A DNA stretch of 64,000 nt from Salarias fasciatus. Lineage: Eukaryota; Chordata; Actinopteri; Blenniiformes; Blenniidae. Below the pieces are notes generated by a model. The model was not told where the DNA came from. It saw only the letters and a program-made list of their open reading frames with translations, and did no database searches. Positions 12,720-22,963 of this stretch are shown one piece after another (position 1 is the stretch's first letter; each line of letters opens with the position of its first letter). The position numbers and the translations under genes were made by a program. The DNA is taken from the NCBI RefSeq assembly GCF_902148845.1, contig NC_043758.1, positions 36,064,498-36,128,497 on the forward strand. The letters are read 5' to 3'.

Positions 12720-14813
12720 ACACACACATCAGTGTCCACATGCAGCACTCTGTCGCAGTGCCACCTGCTGGCCTCCTCTGGTAACTCTGCATTAGCAGCG
12801 TAATGTTTTCCATATGGAAGTGATCTCTAATCTCTGGTTCTGAGCAGAGGGGAAATCAGGCCATCGTGTCATGAGGAAGAGAAAATGCCTCCGATAACAT
12901 GGAGATGTTCGCCGTGCACGTGACCCCAGAGCACCAGGCGACAGCGATGGATTTCAGTGTGAGGCACTGGAGCTGAATTACCAAACTGTGATTCCTCATT
13001 CAGCCTCAATAATTGATGAGCCTCTCAAGTGTGTTTGAAAGTTGCGGCCCGGCAGCGATTCGTCGGTGCTACCTGTGGCTCCAGAGCTTCTGATCTGGTC
13101 TTGTTTCGGGGGTTAAAGGTGACAGCCAGCCTCGGGCTGAACACCGCCGAAGCTCCTTTTAAAGTAAAAGCAGAGAAATAAAAGGGGGACGAGCGCTGAA
13201 ACCCAGCAGCAGGCTATTTTTAACGGGCTCCTTCACAAGCCGGTGCGCCGCTCCTTCCCTCCTCCTGCCCACACATTCAGATACTCCGAGACGAGACTCA
13301 GATCTGATGTGACGGAGCTTTTGAAAGAGGGAGCGGTGTTGTTGGACCCCCACCTGGTTCCTTCCTGCGTTTCCTCACAGCAGGATGTGTGACTAAGCTG
13401 CAGCTCGCCGCTCTCTCTGGGCAGACTGCCTGGAGAAAAGAGTTTCACATTCCCTCTCAAGACGCTCGCATTAATAAAGATTGCGCCAGACGTTTCAGAG
13501 TTTTCACAGTTCCAACTAAACGCGGCGCAGTTCAAGTGAAGGCCGCTGCTGGGAAAAAAAAAAAAAGGCGTTGAGAAACGTGGATTTGAGGAGCGGAACG
13601 GATCCGTCGTTTGTCAGATATTCAGATTCCATGCCAGCATGGAGGATGAGAGGAGGGTTTCTTCACAGCGTGTCGCCATCCTTTCCACACATCTTACGCT
13701 GACATTTCTGCACCTGGAGTTCTCTGGTTTGTTCCTGCGCTACGAGAAGACAGCCTGTTGAACCTGAAGGCGTGTGGCTCCTGTAACACTTCAACACCTG
13801 ACACAACCATTGCATACCATCCCGTTTTAACCCTTTACAGAGCAGGGGAATTCAGGAAATTAAGATTTTAAAGTACACGTAAAACACTTTGGTGCCATTC
13901 ACACATAAACTGTTGATATAGCATTGTACTGACAAAAATCACATTTCAACCTTAAAATGTCTCTAAATTAGATCAAATTCTCTCATGAAATCAAATCAAA
14001 ACAATTTAATCATCTATATTATGTTTGGGGAATTCCTTGAAATAAATGAAAAATCCTGAAGTTACCGAATATGGTAAAATGCTTGCATATTGATTTGTTT
14101 TTTTAAAGACTTGTACATAATGAAATGGCTCTTGATTGGAAAAGCTCGCCTCGAGCTGCGGTTATCTCCAAAGAGAGAAGCAAATAAACACATCACCGCG
14201 TCGGAAAGAGAAACACACGCATGTTGTGAAGAAAACCAGTTTCCAGCCCATTGAATCATACACAGATTCCTCGTTTTATAGAGGCCCAAAGCAGCCATCT
14301 AATTCATTAATCTAACAGAAAGCACAGCTGGACTCCAGATGTGCGGGACGGTGAAATCAACACTTCATCCCACTCACTGTCTGCAGTCCGTTTGGGAATT
14401 TGTTTAAAAAACACTTGATTTTCGTAACAGCAGATTGCGTTCACGGCGTGCTGGAGTGGGATTGGAAAAGGAGCGGAGTTATTCTGTGTGGTTTTAGGAC
14501 TATAAATTGTATATTTCTGCACAATTCTAACATGTTTAAACTAGAAATCAAGCAATGTGTGTAAATATCCTGAAAGCTGCTGCTTGAAGTCGTGTGTGTG
14601 AATCTTCACATCCTGTCTGCTCTCCTCCAGGACGACATGAGCGACTCCCTGCGGGACTACACCAACCTGCCGGAGGCGGCGCCGCTGCTCACCATCCTGG
14701 ACATGTCGGCCCGGGCCAAGTACGTGCGCGACGTGGAGGAGATCACGCCGGCCGTCGTGGAGCAGTTCGTCGGCGACTTCCTGGCCGAGAAGCTCAAACC
14801 GGAGCCCATCTGA
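1052..14813 (+). CDS. nxn: Nucleoredoxin (3' seven coding exons, 5' exon outside window)
   Basis: Thioredoxin-like oxidoreductase of cytosol and nucleus; family members restrain Wnt signalling by binding Dishevelled. Coding exons: 1052-1169, 4191-4324, 6417-6517, 6598-6704, 7716-7895, 8272-8396, 14631-14813; all phases join and give 315 codons plus stop. The text follows vertebrate nucleoredoxin closely: MKLWNKYKVTSIPSLVF, EFPWGPKPF, a central thioredoxin fold with SADRSEESFKQYFSEMPWLAV, and the end DFLAEKLKPEPI. The redox motif WCPPC is intact but cut by an intron: Trp is the last codon of 4191-4324 and CPPC opens 6417-6517. All donors are GT and all acceptors AG. Human NXN has 435 residues, so about 100-120 N-terminal residues are missing, encoded left of the window. 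Intron 7 (6.2 kb) is the longest in view. The identification is firm; the N-terminus is unknown here. Confidence 0.96.
6362..6384. repeat. (GT)n tract before nxn exon at 6417
   Basis: An interrupted GT repeat ends about 32 bases before the acceptor of the exon carrying CPPC. A normal pyrimidine tract (TTTCTCCTCCTCTCAG) separates the repeat from the acceptor. Confidence 0.75.
8397..14630 (+). other. nxn: nxn intron 7, no gene seen
   Basis: This 6.2 kb intron sits between the penultimate and last nxn exons. It holds CA repeats (about 10264-10283 and 12689-12716) and several GC-rich patches. Open frames up to 250 codons exist on both strands but overlap each other, lack splice context and resemble no family I know. 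I see no transposon ends. It would be the natural place to look for noncoding enhancers of nxn. Confidence 0.6.
12689..12716. repeat. (CA)14 microsatellite
   Basis: Fourteen uninterrupted CA units in nxn intron 7. Confidence 0.95.
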
Positions 14814-14880
14814 GGAGGACGGGCTGTAAACGGGACCCCTCTCCAGGGACCCCGACCTGACCTCCCTGCTCCAGCCGTCA

Positions 14881-14908
<28 letters not shown>
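14881..14908 (+). repeat. Poly-C tract in nxn 3' UTR
   Basis: Twenty-eight consecutive C residues begin 67 bases after the nxn stop codon, followed by more C-rich sequence. It would be transcribed as poly(C). Its length may be an assembly approximation. Confidence 0.85.
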
Positions 14909-14911
<3 letters not shown>

Positions 14912-15360
14912 CCCCCTCTCCGAACCGCCCTGCCTGACTGTTAGAGAGACGTCTCACTTTTTACTGACATTTTGACCTTTTTTTAGACATGTCCCTCTCT
15001 TCATGGAGTCCTCTCTTTCTCCTGTGGTGCCTTGCATTGACTTATAGTCCATACAGTAATATATATGGAGATTCTGGTGTTTTTGTTTGTTTTGTTTCCT
15101 CCACGCCATAGCATTTCCCCATGGTAGAGCAACCAGAGAAGTTACCCAGTGGACCTACTTTTTTCAGCTTATTGTTTGCTTTCCCATTTGGCTGCAAGAT
15201 CTTTGTTTCACTTTTTGTTTTTTTATTGTTTTTCAGTGATGTTACGAAAGAGTCTGATGCATTTTTTTTTTTTTTTTTTTGTCCAACTGTAAATCACATG
15301 TAGTGCAGACGTGCTTCAACCTGGGCTGGCTGCAGCTGTGAGCTTCTCTAGTCCTATTTA

Positions 15361-15366
15361 AATAAA
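15361..15366 (+). terminator. nxn: nxn poly(A) signal, proximal candidate
   Basis: AATAAA about 550 bases after the nxn stop codon. Confidence 0.5.
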
Positions 15367-15455
15367 GAGAGCTGTATGAACGGTGCGCAGACGGGTTCAG
15401 AGCACGTCGCTTTGGAACAGACCAATGACTGATGTGTAAATGCCCCTGTCTCTGT

Positions 15456-15458
<3 letters not shown>

Positions 15459-15492
<34 letters not shown>
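15459..15492. repeat. (GT)17 microsatellite
   Basis: Seventeen uninterrupted GT units lie between the two candidate poly(A) signals of nxn. Confidence 0.95.
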
Positions 15493-15495
<3 letters not shown>

Positions 15496-15722
15496 TCCTA
15501 TCTTGCCAGTTGTTAGTGGTGGTTCTCATCTCAGTCATTAAGAGGATTTTCTGTGAAGGTCCCCTGATGAAAAAGATCAGTTGTTTTTTTGTTTTTTTTT
15601 TTCTGGAGGCACAAAAACAGCATCTTTGAGAAGTATTGAATGTATAAATCCCCTTTTTCTTTTACTTCACACATTAAAAATTCACTGGCGAGCACAAAGT
15701 TTTTATTCCTGTCAAGTTTCCC

Positions 15723-15728
15723 AATAAA
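15723..15728 (+). terminator. nxn: nxn poly(A) signal, distal candidate
   Basis: AATAAA in the context CCAATAAAGG, about 910 bases after the nxn stop. It is the last canonical signal before the convergent gene mrm3, so it probably marks the end of the long 3' UTR. Confidence 0.55.
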
Positions 15729-15749
15729 GGTAGCTCCTGGATATGTTAA

Positions 15750-16545
15750 AGACACGGTGCAGCGACTCAGCGCTTCCTTTGTCAGAGGTGTTTTAAGACG
15801 AGGCGCATGAAGCCTTTAAAGTCAGCAGCTGACACACCTGGAAAGGGAACATGACCATGCTACTCAAGTATACTTCATGACTTATTTGAGTTTAGTGCAT
15901 TTGAACATCATTACATGTAGAGACGTCTCCAGCTGATTAAACTCATATTTTACATTCTGAAGCTGTGAAATGTCTGAACGTTCCACAATTTTTGGGAATT
16001 CTTTAAAGCTTTTTCATGTTCTCAACATATTTTGTGCATTTTTAAAAATCTCTCCACACACTTATTACAGTATTTAGTGACTATTAATGCAACAGAAAAT
16101 TGAAGTAAAATAATTTTCATCCAAACGAGGAAAAAAATTGGTGTAATATCAGTGATTTGTGGCAAAGCCATAATAAATTGATCGTCCCTAACTACAGCTT
16201 AGCCTTTCTGACTTTCAGATGTGTGCTGTAAATCAATAAGTTGTTTCCTGACCAAACACGATTCCTCTGCCGATTAAAGGTCAAAGCTGTTGAACTCCAC
16301 AGCGATCCAAAATGTTTAATTGACGTTCCTGCAGTTAAAATCACAGCTGTGGAATCAGACCAGCGTCCTGCTCCGTCAGATCTCGGCACTCTTTGACCAA
16401 TATCAACTTTTATTAGTTACTGACTGATGGATACAGATGAGAATTCCTGCTGTCAGGAATGATTTCAATAGTAAACAAAGGTATTGAGAGGAAACATTCA
16501 TGGAACACTGTATTCACCAAATCAAACAAATAACTTAGACAACAG
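15750..16545. other. Intergenic, nxn to mrm3 (tail to tail)
   Basis: AT-rich sequence between the 3' ends of the convergent genes nxn and mrm3. I see no gene or recognisable repeat in it. Confidence 0.6.
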
Positions 16546-16550
16546 ACAGT

Positions 16551-16556
16551 TTTATT
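16551..16556 (-). terminator. mrm3: mrm3 poly(A) signal
   Basis: TTTATT on the plus strand reads AATAAA on the minus strand, only six bases beyond the mrm3 stop codon. If used, the mRNA would have a 3' UTR of a few tens of bases. Confidence 0.6.
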
Positions 16557-16562
16557 AATAGT

Positions 16563-19500
16563 TCATTCATGTTGACTCCTCCCAGCTTTAGACTGGAGTT
16601 TCTTCCCAGATGTTTGCAGCATCTTCAGCAGCTGCTTCCTGCCCTCGAACAGCAGGATGCTCGCTGCCATGGCCGAGTTCAGGCTGTCCACGCCGGGCGC
16701 CACGGGAATGAAGAGTCTGGAGCCCTCGGTCCTCTCAGCCAGCTGGACGGCTTCGGGGCTCAGTCCGTGAGTCTCTCCGCCGATCACCAGGGCGGTGGGA
16801 CTCTGAGCCCAGCTCTGGTGGTACAGCCTGGTCTCCACACTGGGAGATGAAGCTCCATCATCATCATCATCATCAGAATCCTCTTCATAAGCCATGGTTT
16901 TTCTGTTGGAGACCCAGCCGTAGTCTCCTGCTTTGGAAGCTTTGTGAGTGTTGATTTCTTCCTCTGCGCTCTGAGGAACGGCGCAGCTGCTGTCAGCCAC
17001 GTGGACGGTCACCTGGTTCGGGAGGTGGCCGCCGATATCATTCCAGTCCAGGCTGGGGTGGATGGGAAGGCGGAAGTGAGCACCCATAGCTGCACGCAGA
17101 ACTTTAGGCTCCCAGGCGTCAACGCAACCTGTTGGCAGACAAATTAACACATCTGAATAGCGGCCGTGTTGCGGACGGAGGCGTCAAAGTCCAGCTGGTC
17201 GGACGAAAACACACCCTTGGTGAGGAGGACGTTGTGGCAGCCAGCAGCCGCGGCACACCGCAGCATCGTCCCGAGATTCCCCGGGTCTCTGACGTTGTCG
17301 CAGATCAGAGACAGCGGCAGCGACTGCTCTCTGTTCGCAAACCTCATCCGTGACGGGTCAGGGCGTGAAAATATGGCTGCGAAGGAGGAAGTCGGTAAGA
17401 AACACAATTCAAAGCGTGGCGAAAGAAGAAGAAAAGCTCTGCGGGCCTCACCGATCACCCCTTGAGGAGCCGTGAGTTCAGACCACAGCTTGATGTCCTC
17501 AAACTTGACCTTGACCAGCGTGGCCCTCTTCAGCCTGTCCAGAGGCAGCTCCTGCAGCCGCTCCACCGTGCTGAAGAACACCATCTGGGGACTGGCGCCG
17601 GCGTCCAGGGCGTCGCAGATCAGACGCCGTCCCTCCAGCAGGATTTTGCCCTGCTGCTCTCGAAACGTCCTGGAGCGAGCAACACTCACCAGCCTCCTGC
17701 ACAACAGACACGGGGAGGAAGACGAACATAACGTCAGTCTATTAACATTTCTGAGCATAAATGTCCCAGAGGTCAGAGGTCAGGCAGGAGGTGTTAGGTC
17801 TGGAAAGTGGCCTCTGTCTGTCCTGCACTAAAACTATTAAGTGCAGTTTAAAACAAGAATGAATAAGATGGTTATTGTAGCAGACATGACTCAACTCAAT
17901 GACTGGAAATTATCGAGAAATCACCAAAAAGTGTCTCCAGTGGAGACTCAGAAAAGCAGGACTGGCCACACTTCACCTCATCTTACAGAGGGACCACTGC
18001 AGCTGCAGGGCCCAGGACAAACGACTGCTCAACGGAACGGAAAGACTGCCAGCAAAATTATTGGTGCCCAGCATCCTTAGATTATTATCAAGAAATGCTG
18101 AAAATGATGTAGTTTTCATGTTGGTCCACTAGTTGGTGCCGTTGGTTGTTTTAATAATGAAACCATCATTAGGCCGCCGTGAGACAGGTTAGTTTCACCC
18201 TACTGATGATGTGTTGTTGCAATAGTAATCAACCTGTCATCATCAACGGAGAGAGTATTGAGGTTGTTCACACCTACAAATACTTGGGTGTGCACCTTGA
18301 CCACAAACTGGACTGGTCAGAGCAGCTCGAGCCCTGTATAAGAGAGGACAGAGCAGGCTGTTTTTCCTGAGACTTAAATCCTCTGACGTGTGTGGTGACA
18401 TGCTGTACATTTTCTACCAGTCTGTTGTTGCAAGTGCTGTTTTCTTTGGGGTTGTCTGTTGGGGTGGCAGTATGACAAAAAGAGACAGCAATCGGTTGGA
18501 CAGACTGATAGCGAAGTGTGCATCTGTGATGGAGAGGAAGGTGGACTCTGTTGGAGCAGTCTTGGAGAGGAGGATGGGGGCTCTAATGCAGGGTATCTTG
18601 AGGAACCCTAAACATCCACTGCACGACACAGTCGCAGCTCAAAAGAGTGACCGGAGTAACAGGCTGCTGTCACTGCTGCAGAACTGAGCGCTTCAAGAGG
18701 TCATTCATCCCCTCGGCAATCAGGCTGTTTAACAGATGTGCCTGAGTCGAACCGAGTACATTATGAGCACTTTAGCACTATTTTATTGTACTTTTGTTAT
18801 TTATTTGCGTGCGAATGATTTGTGTGTGCTGCTGGACACCTGAATTTCTCCCTTTGGGAGATTAATAAAGTTTTATCTATCTATCTATCTATCTACACAC
18901 ACATGCACAATGGGAAAACACTGATGACAATACACTATACTGGACAGGGACCAGGACCAGGACCAGGACTTGGGGTCAGAGCACTATGGAAAAGTTATTT
19001 TTCAGTCACTTTAAGCCAGGCTGGCAAAATTCTATCAATTTTCAAAGTTGGAAACCTTCAATGGAAATAAACTGGAATTTATGTAAACAAACCAGGAATT
19101 TACTAAACTGAAGTTTAACTCTTCACGGGGAACGTACAAATAGTTTGTAAGAACATATTCTAATAACATCCCGACATCCGGATTTCATCCAAGTACTGGT
19201 GAATATCATAACATGGCATAAATAACAGTTTACTGCAGGATGTTGAGCCCACGCTGCCCAGAGACATCATATATTCTTTATGCCTATGGTTATGGACACC
19301 TGCAGGAGAGTTGAGTTTATCTCCCTGTTGATCCTGTGAAAAGCCACTGCTGGTGGATTGAGCTGAGCTCCAGGCGTCAGTGCCAGAGACAAATCAGAGC
19401 ATCAATCATTGATTGTCCTCTTTTCAGCGGATATTTTTTTTGCCAGTATTTATGCTCTTAAATTTTAAATAACATTCACCAATTTTTCATGGGTGTTGAG

Positions 19501-20320
19501 TGAACATTTTAAGGCATTTCCAGTACTTTGTCAACACTATTCTGAGGCACACATGCTTGAATTGCAAACCATCTCAGCAGCTTTAGAGGACAGTATCTTG
19601 ACAAGCTGTTGATCAGTCAAGGACACTGGATTCGGCTTATTGTTTATATGTGTTGGCACTTACGAGTTAGTCTGACAGCCAGACCACAGGGAACGTTATA
19701 AAATCAAATTTAAAACAAATAGGAATTATAACGGTTTTTTCCTACCTTTTCCCTTTTTGACAGGAAGGAAGTATATTGAAGGTCGTTGCAGAATTATTTT
19801 GTCTATTAAGGCAAAATCATTGATCTATATGCTGCTTTATTTAAAATTGTAAAGCATACAGACGGACATGTAGGTTTTAGCGCGTGAGGTGTGCGTGTCC
19901 TTGTCATCCACAGTTCGCCCCTGTGCTGCGGTCTGCAGTCAGTGACACTCACCCCAGCCTCTTGTCTCCAGGTGAAGCCCTCTCAAAGCGCAATCCCTCC
20001 AGCTGGTTCTTTGCGCCAGTCACCAGAGCCTGTTTTGCAGCTGGTGTCGGCTCCTCCTTTGTCACAGAGGAGTCACTTTCTCCTCGGATATCTGGTGAAA
20101 ACTTGACTCTTGCCTCCGTCTCCCTCTTGACTTTTGGCCCCGAGGGCTCAAACTTCGGGGTTTTGGCTGTCTCCGTTTCGGGGTACAACACTCGGACCGG
20201 TTTCCTCCTTAATCCCCGCACATACCGCCTGGGCTCCACAAAAACACTACTGACTTTGGCCATGCAAACATTCCGCTCTGTGGAAACTAAACATAACACG
20301 CCTCTCATGTACGCCGCCAT
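16563..20320 (-). CDS. mrm3: rRNA methyltransferase 3, mitochondrial (16S rRNA Gm)
   Basis: SpoU/TrmH-type SPOUT methyltransferase; the human enzyme 2'-O-methylates a guanosine in the peptidyl-transferase loop of mitochondrial 16S rRNA. Exons in reading order on the minus strand: 20320-19953, 17696-17452, 17376-17215, 17128-16563; phases join to 446 aa (human 420). The N-terminal ~50 residues are basic with few acids, as expected for a mitochondrial presequence. A substrate-binding domain (RTFREQQGKILLEGRRL, residues ~130-150) precedes the SPOUT motifs: DNVRDPGNLGTMLR (~231-244), IGGETHG (~374-380) and IPVAPGVDSLNSAMAAS (~399-415). An acidic insert (DSDDDDDDG, ~342-350) is coded by a trinucleotide run. 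Intron 1 (2.3 kb) hosts a LINE fragment. The start lies in a TISU-like context. The gene is divergent from glod4 and convergent with nxn. The identification is firm. Confidence 0.96.
16855..16873 (-). repeat. mrm3: Coding (ATC/GAT)n run in mrm3
   Basis: A trinucleotide run in the last mrm3 exon encodes consecutive Asp residues in the acidic insert between SPOUT motifs 1 and 2. The run stays in frame. Mammalian MRM3 is also acidic here but lacks a pure Asp run, as far as I recall. Confidence 0.75.
17885..18090 (+). mobile_element. Possible second LINE-derived fragment
   Basis: A short plus-strand frame reads QTTAQRNGKTASKIIGAQ, which resembles the RTAxxIIG segment near the C-terminus of many fish non-LTR ORF2 proteins. 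It lies just upstream of the clearer fragment at 18179. The ends are not visible and the match is by eye only. Confidence 0.3.
18179..18895 (+). mobile_element. 3'-truncated-copy LINE (L2/CR1/Rex1-like) in mrm3 intron 1
   Basis: A 5'-truncated non-LTR retrotransposon copy inserted in mrm3 intron 1, antisense to the gene. The C-terminal end of its reverse transcriptase ORF is readable: VVHTYKYLGVHLDHKLDW, then FYQSVVASAVFFGVVCWG and NRLDRLIAKCASVMERK. The frame changes once near 18340, so the copy is dead. The 3' end has the hallmark of these elements: TTTGGGAGATTAATAAAG followed by an (ATCT)n tail at about 18872-18895. I cannot decide the clade (L2, CR1 or Rex1) by eye. No target-site duplication was identified. 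Confidence 0.85.
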
Positions 20321-20324
20321 TTTG
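20313..20324 (-). promoter_or_regulatory. mrm3: TISU/YY1-like start-codon element of mrm3
   Basis: The minus strand reads CAAAATGGCGGC around the mrm3 start codon, matching the TISU consensus SAASATGGCGGC at 11 of 12 positions and containing a YY1 core. TISU directs cap-proximal initiation on mRNAs with very short 5' UTRs and is known to be enriched in genes for mitochondrial proteins. Confidence 0.6.
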
Positions 20325-20833
20325 CTCCGCTTCTTCTTCGCTTTGTGGCGACACTACGGGAACACCGCCACCAGGTGACCGGAGGCGGTAATGCAAGTCC
20401 CCAGTCTAAAAATATTTATTCTTCATTTTAAACTCACTTTATAAATCATATTATTATGTCATGCCAGGAATACTCTTCGTTGCAGCAATCACCTCAGTTG
20501 TTTAACATGTTTATAATATTAAAAAAAAAATAATACTCAAAGTCGCTCCTGTGCTGTGTCATCGAGACGCAGACGTGTTGGGCGAAACCATTCATTAGAC
20601 TGGAGGGGTGACATAAATATCTTTATTACATTGTACTCTTTGCACTCTTTGATAAATCATTAGGACCTCATTTAATCATGTTTAATTGTTTAATATTAAT
20701 ATAATTTTAATATTACGAAGTTTTAAATGGAACGTATTTGTTATTTTTTATAATACTTTAATGGTATGCACTGTGATACAAATTAATCGCGCCCTGTCGT
20801 GCTGCACACGGATCTGCACAGCTGTAAACAAAC
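20321..20833. promoter_or_regulatory. Divergent promoter region mrm3 / glod4
   Basis: The start codons of mrm3 (minus) and glod4 (plus) are 513 bases apart and point away from each other, so both promoters must lie here or very near. The mrm3 side is GC-richer with a YY1-like site; the middle is AT-rich. I see no TATA box positioned for either gene. Confidence 0.6.
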
Positions 20834-22963
20834 ATGGCTCTGAGACGAGCGCTGCATTTTGTTTTCAAAGTTGGTGACAGGACGAAAACTGCCACGTTTT
20901 ACAGAGATGTTCTGGGAATGAAGGTATTTATATCTAGAGTGAAGCAGAGAATGAAGCTGCTGTTTTAGCTTTCATCTTAAAGTCTCAACCAAAGTGTTGC
21001 ACAACCTCACAATGGTGAAGCATTGTAGCGCCTTGTCTGTTTTTAACTAATTACTCGTTATTCTGTTTAGATTTTGCGACACGAAGAGTTTGAGGAGGGC
21101 TGCAAAGCAACTTGCAATGGGTAGATGTGACACACACACACACACCACCGTACAGCTGAACTTTGTACTCATTGTGAACCTTCTCTATGTATATCCTCCT
21201 ATGAATGAACATCACCCAGAAAAATGCAGCTGTTTATGTTCTCTGCCATCCTGCATGCACACACAGCCCTTACGACGGGAAATGGAGCAAGACAATGGTT
21301 GGCTTTGGTCCAGAGGATGATCATTTTGTGGCTGAGCTGACATACAATTATGGAGTGGGAGAGTATCAGCTCGGCAATGATTTCCTGGTGAGTGAGTGAG
21401 TGTGTCCACTGGAACACAGCACAGCATCATATGGAGGCAGCGTTATGTTGGGGTGCGCCATGCTGTATGTGTTTCCCATATTTCACTTTTCCATGGTTTT
21501 CATCTCCATTCACTCTTCTATCAGGGGTTTGGGGTGCTGAAGCTGATCCCCTCTGACTCTAGAAATACAAGTATTTCATTGTGGAATTAACATTTGATGC
21601 CAACTTTTCTTTTGAAGCATTCAATTTGCAGAAGTAGAAATGTAAAAAAAGATCTTTTTAGAAGTCATCTCATCTGTTTCACCCCCCAACATTGATCATT
21701 CTCATTGTTCGTTTAGTTTTTAAGGCATTATTGGCTTGTACAAAACTGTGGTAATGATGCCATGGATTAATATTGTATTGCGTGTTTGTTTTAGGGACTC
21801 ACGCTGCAGTCAAGCCAAGCCGTGAACAATGCCAAGCGCCTGGGATGGCCCCTCACTGAGGTGGGAGACGCTCTGTATCTGACCAAGGCTCCTGGAGGTT
21901 ATCCATTCTACCTGGTAGACAAACCGCAGCCATCTTCTGGTGAGTATGGAGTTGTTGGATTGTCTGTCCACCATCATTATTTCAGGACTAACACCAATCT
22001 GAACCACTGAGACAGGCTTTACAGTTTTTTTTTTCCCCTGAGTGGGGACCTAACAGTCATTATGCCCTCATCTTTGATCATTTGTTTTCAGACCCAGTGC
22101 AGAAGGTTTGTCTCGGAGTGTCAGACCTCCAGAAATCAACCCATTACTGGTCTTCTCTGCTGGGAATGAAGGTGATGGACACGAACGAGGAGAAGAAGAC
22201 GGTCCTGATGGGATTCACAGACACCCAGGTGAGTCAGATTAATGAAGGCTGAGAGAGGACAAGATGAGTTCAGTCAGGCCACACCAGCATGACTAAATAC
22301 AGTATCCTGGTGTTGATAAGATGTCCTTTATGTTTGCAGTGTAAACTGGAGCTTCAGGATATCGGTGGAGCCGTTGACCATGGAACAGCATTTGGACGAA
22401 TCGCGTTTTCATGTCCACGAGAACAGGTGAGCTCATCTTCCCTTGTAAAATTCAACTCATTTACATTTATTAAACCTCATCTTGTTCACCAGAGAATATA
22501 TCATGTTATTCTTCATCAGTTGCCGGACCTGGAAGCTTTGATGAAGAAGGAAACTCAGAGAATCCTCACTCCGTTGGTCAGCCTGGACACTCCTGGAAAA
22601 GCCACAGTAGAAGTGGTTATTTTGGCCGATCCGGTAAGAGCGCCACCAAATCAAACACCGCTGTCATGCTAAATCACTCTTTTCCGCTAAAACAAAGGGT
22701 GAAATGTTTCAGGACGGCCATGAGATCTGTTTCGTGGGAGACGAGGCGTTTAGGCAGCTGTCCGCAGTAGACCCCAAAGGAAACGAGCTGCTGGATAAGG
22801 TTGGCTCAATTTGCCCTTCCCTCCATTAGAAACATGCAGCACATTGAAGTTTCACTTTGCTTTTTCTACTCTCATGATTTCTTTTGTTTGTTTTTAGGCC
22901 ATGGCTGAGGATAAAAGTGACGAGTGGTTTGCCAAACACAACAAACAGAAGGCTGCTGCGTGA
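20834..22963 (+). CDS. glod4: Glyoxalase domain-containing protein 4
   Basis: Vicinal-oxygen-chelate (VOC) fold protein, reported in mitochondria in mammals; its substrate is not settled. Nine exons: 20834-20923, 21071-21120, 21267-21387, 21795-21939, 22092-22228, 22340-22426, 22520-22633, 22713-22799, 22898-22963. They join in phase to 298 aa, the length of the main human form. The first VOC module runs from [23 protein letters not shown] (about 8-30) to ~125, with [20 protein letters not shown]. The second, ~131-255, starts [20 protein letters not shown] and contains [34 protein letters not shown] and [15 protein letters not shown]. The C-terminus is [14 protein letters not shown]. No canonical AATAAA follows closely; an ATTAAA lies at 23425-23430. 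Neighbour mrm3 is divergent, as in other vertebrates. The identification is firm. Confidence 0.96.
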
